In this document: positions 6,259 to 8,416 of the stretch, piece by piece
Layout of the letters: each line of letters starts with the position of its first letter
Position numbering within the stretch: position 1 is the first letter of the stretch
Source of the DNA: Phenylobacterium sp.
GTDB taxonomy: Bacteria > Pseudomonadota > Alphaproteobacteria > Caulobacterales > Caulobacteraceae
Assembly: GCA_028698405.1 (NCBI GenBank)
Contig: JAQVDF010000049.1
Span: 1 to 8,416, forward strand
Length of the DNA: 8,416 nucleotides
Direction of reading: 5' to 3'
Translations under genes and position numbers: made by a program
The notes under the pieces: model-generated
Seen by the model: the letters and a program-made list of their open reading frames with translations, nothing else
Told to the model about the DNA's origin: nothing
Databases searched by the model: none

Positions 6259-7002
6259 GTGAAACGGAGTTCGCGCAAGATCGGCCGGCGACGCGCCGCC
6301 GTCTGGGCTATCGCGGCGTCGATCGCCGGAATGCTGCTGGCTGCGTCCTGGGCGACGCCGCCCAGCGTCAGGATATCGCACGCTGGCGGTGGGCTGCCGG
6401 CGGGACCGATGAGCAACAGACTCGAGGCGTTCGACCGCGCCTATCAGCGCGGCTTCCGGTTGATCGAGGCGGACTTCGAGATCACGCCCGACGGGGCCAT
6501 CGTCCTGTTGCACGACTGGCAGGGCGCTTACCGCTACTGGTTCGGCCGCACCGAACCCCTCCCGCACGCCGAGTTCATGGCCGCCCGGATGCGCGGCGGG
6601 CTTACACCGATGGACTTCCAGGCGCTGCTCGCCTGGCTGGAGCGCCATCCGGACGCCCGGGTGATCACCGACGTGAAGCGGGACAACCTGCGGGTTCTTG
6701 CCGGGCTCGCCCAGACTGAGCGGCGCCACCAGTTCATCCCCCAGGTCTATTCCGAGCAGGAGATCGCGCCCGTGCGCGCGATGGGCTTTCGGGACGTGAT
6801 CTTCACCAACTACCGCGCCAAGCTCGGCCGCGACGAGCTGCGCCGGCTCGATCCGGCTCTCTACGCGGTCACCGTCCCCTGGCGGGAAGCGGCGGACCTC
6901 GACCGGCGGGTGTTCGTCCACACGGTGAACAGCCGGCCGCTCCACACCTGGCTCGTGCTGCGCGGAATCGACGGAATCTACACCGACACCCTGGCGCCCT
7001 GA
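6259..7002 (+). CDS. Membrane-anchored glycerophosphodiester phosphodiesterase-like protein
   Basis: The 247-residue product (GTG start) has a basic N-terminus (KRSSRKIGRRR), one hydrophobic segment at about 13-32 (anchor or uncleaved signal) and then a PI-PLC/GDPD-type TIM barrel. Family marks are SHAGGG (40-45) with presumed catalytic His41, IEADFEITPDG (69-79) with metal-binding Glu70 and Asp72, LLHDW (83-87) with the second catalytic His85, ITDVK (136-140), VHTVN (220-224) and GIDGIYTD (236-243). Classic members hydrolyse glycerophosphodiesters and have HRG where this one has HAG, so the phosphate-contacting Arg is missing and the substrate may differ. The catalytic domain probably faces the periplasm. 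The frame is open back into the tRNA to 6130, but coding there is impossible; GTG 6259 is the best start although no clear ribosome site precedes it. It converges on the DUF2842 gene with a 4-base gap. Confidence 0.8.
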   Translation: MKRSSRKIGRRRAAVWAIAASIAGMLLAASWATPPSVRISHAGGGLPAGPMSNRLEAFDRAYQRGFRLIEADFEITPDGAIVLLHDWQGAYRYWFGRTEPLPHAEFMAARMRGGLTPMDFQALLAWLERHPDARVITDVKRDNLRVLAGLAQTERRHQFIPQVYSEQEIAPVRAMGFRDVIFTNYRAKLGRDELRRLDPALYAVTVPWREAADLDRRVFVHTVNSRPLHTWLVLRGIDGIYTDTLAP

Positions 7003-7006
7003 GGCG

Positions 7007-7204
7007 CTACTTCCCGCGATTCATCCAGTAGATCAGCGGCAGGATGGGAATGAACCAGAAGGTCCCGGCGATCACGAAATAGGCCAGCTCGACGAGCCGG
7101 TTGTCGGGCAGCCTGTCGGCAATGCTGGTCGCGACGGCCACGTAGACGGCGAGAAACGCCAGGATGCCGATCAGTCCGATGAATTTGCGGGTGCGGGCGC
7201 CCAA
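7007..7204 (-). CDS. DUF2842 family small membrane protein
   Basis: The 65-residue product begins at TTG (7204-7202) and has two hydrophobic helices, about 8-28 and 38-60, joined by a short polar loop (DRLPDNRLVE). It ends with YWMNRGK. This matches the DUF2842 pattern, a family of unknown function in alphaproteobacteria, placing the protein in the inner membrane. AGAGGA lies seven bases before the TTG. An in-frame ATG at 7321 would add 39 residues (104 in all) rich in Pro, Arg and His with no family resemblance, so it is rejected. A promoter-like site at 7260-7232 also lies downstream of that ATG. The gene converges on the phosphodiesterase and is divergent from ctaA, with 149 bases between. 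Confidence 0.75.
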   Translation of the reverse strand: MGARTRKFIGLIGILAFLAVYVAVATSIADRLPDNRLVELAYFVIAGTFWFIPILPLIYWMNRGK

Positions 7205-7211
7205 ATCCGGG

Positions 7212-7217
7212 TCCTCT
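7212..7217 (-). promoter_or_regulatory. Ribosome binding site selecting the TTG start of the DUF2842 gene
   Basis: On the minus strand AGAGGA is followed by seven bases and then TTG at 7204. This is among the better-spaced ribosome sites in the window and fixes the short 65-residue form. Confidence 0.6.
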
Positions 7218-7231
7218 CGATGACTGATGGA

Positions 7232-7260
7232 CCGATAGGCGCCCCGCGCCCCCTTGCCAA
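7232..7260 (-). promoter_or_regulatory. Candidate promoter of the DUF2842 gene
   Basis: On the minus strand TTGGCA (7260-7255, one mismatch to TTGACA) and TATCGG (7237-7232, a weak -10) are 17 bases apart. Transcription from near 7225 would leave a leader of about 20 bases carrying the ribosome site. Confidence 0.35.
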
Positions 7261-7353
7261 GCAGGGCGTGGAGGGGGCAGGGAGGCGCAAAGTCGCGGGC
7301 GACGTGGTCGAATCCGCCCAATTTCCGCCGAGAAGGGGCCCCACCGCCCGGCC

Positions 7354-8385
7354 ATGACCTCGTTTCTGCGTTCCGACCGGTCCCGACCGGTGGCTGTATG
7401 GTTGCTGATCGTCGCCGCTTTGGTGGTTGCGATGGTGGCCGTTGGCGGGGCGACCCGCCTGACCGGCTCGGGCCTGTCGATCACCGAGTGGCGCCCGGTC
7501 ACCGGCGCGATTCCGCCGCTGAACGCCGCCGATTGGAACTCCGAGTTCGCCAAGTACCAGGAGATCCCGCAGTACAAGCTGCTGAACCGCGGCATGAGCC
7601 TGGCCGAGTTCAAGACCATCTACTGGTGGGAATGGATTCACCGGTTCCTCGGCCGGCTGGTGGGCGCCGTCTTCCTGATCCCCTTTGCGATCTTCCTCGC
7701 CCGCAAGGAGATCCCCCGCAGGCTCGTTCCGCGCTGCATCCTGCTGTTCCTGCTGGGCGGGCTGCAGGGCGCAATCGGCTGGTGGATGGTGGCCAGCGGC
7801 CTGTCCGAGCGCGTCTACGTCGCCCCCGAGCGACTGATGGTGCACCTGGGCCTGGCCTTCGCCCTGTTCGCGACGCTGATCTGGACCGCGCTCGACGCCT
7901 GGACGGGGGCGGCGCGCCAAACCCTGCCGAGTCCCTGGCGGCGCGGCGCGATGCTGCTGGTCGGCCTGATCTTCCTGCAGATCCTGCTGGGCGCGCTGGT
8001 GGCCGGCAACCACGCCGGATACGTCTACAACGACTGGCCCCTGATGAACGGGCGGCTGATCCCCGACGACTATCCGGGCAAGGGCGTCTGGGCGACCATC
8101 GCCCACACCCAGGGGCCGGTGCAGCTGCATCACCGGCTGATCGGCTACCTGCTGTTCGGCGTGGCCCTGTTCACCGCCTGGCGGGCGGCGCGCACCCACT
8201 ATCTGTCGCCCCAGGCCAAGCAGCTCGCGTTGATGGTGGCCGCGGTGGTGACGCTGCAGGCGGTGCTCGGGGTGGTGACGTTGATGGCCGGCGCGCCGCT
8301 GGGTCTGGCCCTGGCGCACCAGCTGGTGGCCGCGCTCATGCTGGGTCTGGCCGTCGGCTTCGCCTGGCGGGTGCGCCGGGTCTAG
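7354..8385 (+). CDS. ctaA: Heme A synthase (COX15/CtaA family)
   Basis: CtaA oxidises the C8 methyl of heme O to a formyl group, making heme A for aa3-type cytochrome c oxidase. The 343-residue product has the expected eight or so membrane helices in two similar halves. Helix 1 (about 13-31) is followed by the conserved [16 protein letters not shown] (31-46). [14 protein letters not shown] (91-104) carries heme-ligand candidate His96, and RLMVHLGLA (160-168) carries His164. The second half has [16 protein letters not shown] (218-233), LHHRLIGY (258-265) with His259/260, and AHQLVAA (321-327) with His322. The long first loop and the [10 protein letters not shown] segment fit the type found in alphaproteobacteria and mitochondria. 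No clear ribosome site precedes the ATG (AGAAGG is 17 bases away). The length and completeness suggest a working enzyme. Confidence 0.96.
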   Translation: MTSFLRSDRSRPVAVWLLIVAALVVAMVAVGGATRLTGSGLSITEWRPVTGAIPPLNAADWNSEFAKYQEIPQYKLLNRGMSLAEFKTIYWWEWIHRFLGRLVGAVFLIPFAIFLARKEIPRRLVPRCILLFLLGGLQGAIGWWMVASGLSERVYVAPERLMVHLGLAFALFATLIWTALDAWTGAARQTLPSPWRRGAMLLVGLIFLQILLGALVAGNHAGYVYNDWPLMNGRLIPDDYPGKGVWATIAHTQGPVQLHHRLIGYLLFGVALFTAWRAARTHYLSPQAKQLALMVAAVVTLQAVLGVVTLMAGAPLGLALAHQLVAALMLGLAVGFAWRVRRV

Positions 8386-8416
8386 GCCCTGAAACGCTCC
8401 CACGGGCCGGTGATCG

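Noticed and set aside
7171..8403. A 410-codon open frame on the minus strand opposite ctaA
   Set aside because: The opposite strand encodes an unmistakable CtaA; the antisense product is low-complexity Gln/Gly/His/Arg/Pro-rich and matches nothing I know.
8382..8416. Possible C-terminus of a minus-strand gene (reading [10 protein letters not shown] then TAG) at the right edge
   Set aside because: Ten codons are too few to judge, and the plus strand in this stretch looks equally codon-like; more flanking sequence is required to decide.

Overview
The window is high-GC DNA (close to 70% by eye) from an alphaproteobacterium, most likely of the Caulobacteraceae (Caulobacter/Phenylobacterium type). 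The evidence for this is the gene order bamE / CBP3-type chaperone / DUF177 / plsX / fabH / ihfA / merR-like, the COX15-type heme A synthase, the DUF2842 gene, and several promoter-like sites close to the Caulobacter housekeeping form (TTGaCgS, 10-14 bases, GCTANAWC). The genus is inferred from remembered synteny and was not checked by a search.

Layout. (1) 1-1221, minus: the N-terminal 407 residues of a PAS-GAF-PAS sensor protein, probably a histidine kinase, running off the left edge. It is absent from a simple ATG-based reading because it starts at TTG. (2) 1330-1815, minus: the BamE outer-membrane assembly lipoprotein. (3) 1816-1925: a divergent control region in which two promoter-like sites face each other, each -35 overlapping the other's -10. 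(4) 1926-5101, plus: ubiquinol-cytochrome c chaperone, DUF177/YceD, plsX and fabH, tightly packed, with an extra promoter-like site just before plsX. (5) 5292-6028, plus: ihfA and a small MerR-family regulator. (6) 6102-6178, plus: tRNA-Pro(GGG) with its own promoter. (7) 6259-7002, plus: a membrane-anchored glycerophosphodiester phosphodiesterase-like protein with a variant active-site motif. (8) 7007-7204, minus: a two-helix DUF2842 membrane protein. (9) 7354-8385, plus: ctaA, heme A synthase.

Functionally this is mostly core envelope and respiration biology. PlsX and FabH sit where fatty-acid synthesis meets phospholipid synthesis. BamE serves outer-membrane protein insertion. The CBP3-type chaperone (bc1 complex) and CtaA (heme A for cytochrome c oxidase) serve the respiratory chain. 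IHF-alpha and the MerR-like protein are DNA-binding. The only accessory-looking gene is the truncated PAS-GAF sensor.

I see no mobile element, CRISPR array or defence system, and no stretch over 300 bases without a gene. I found no convincing undescribed multi-gene system. The points most worth a second look are the mirror-image divergent promoter, the variant phosphodiesterase, the TTG-started sensor, and the frequent non-ATG starts (6 of 11 genes).
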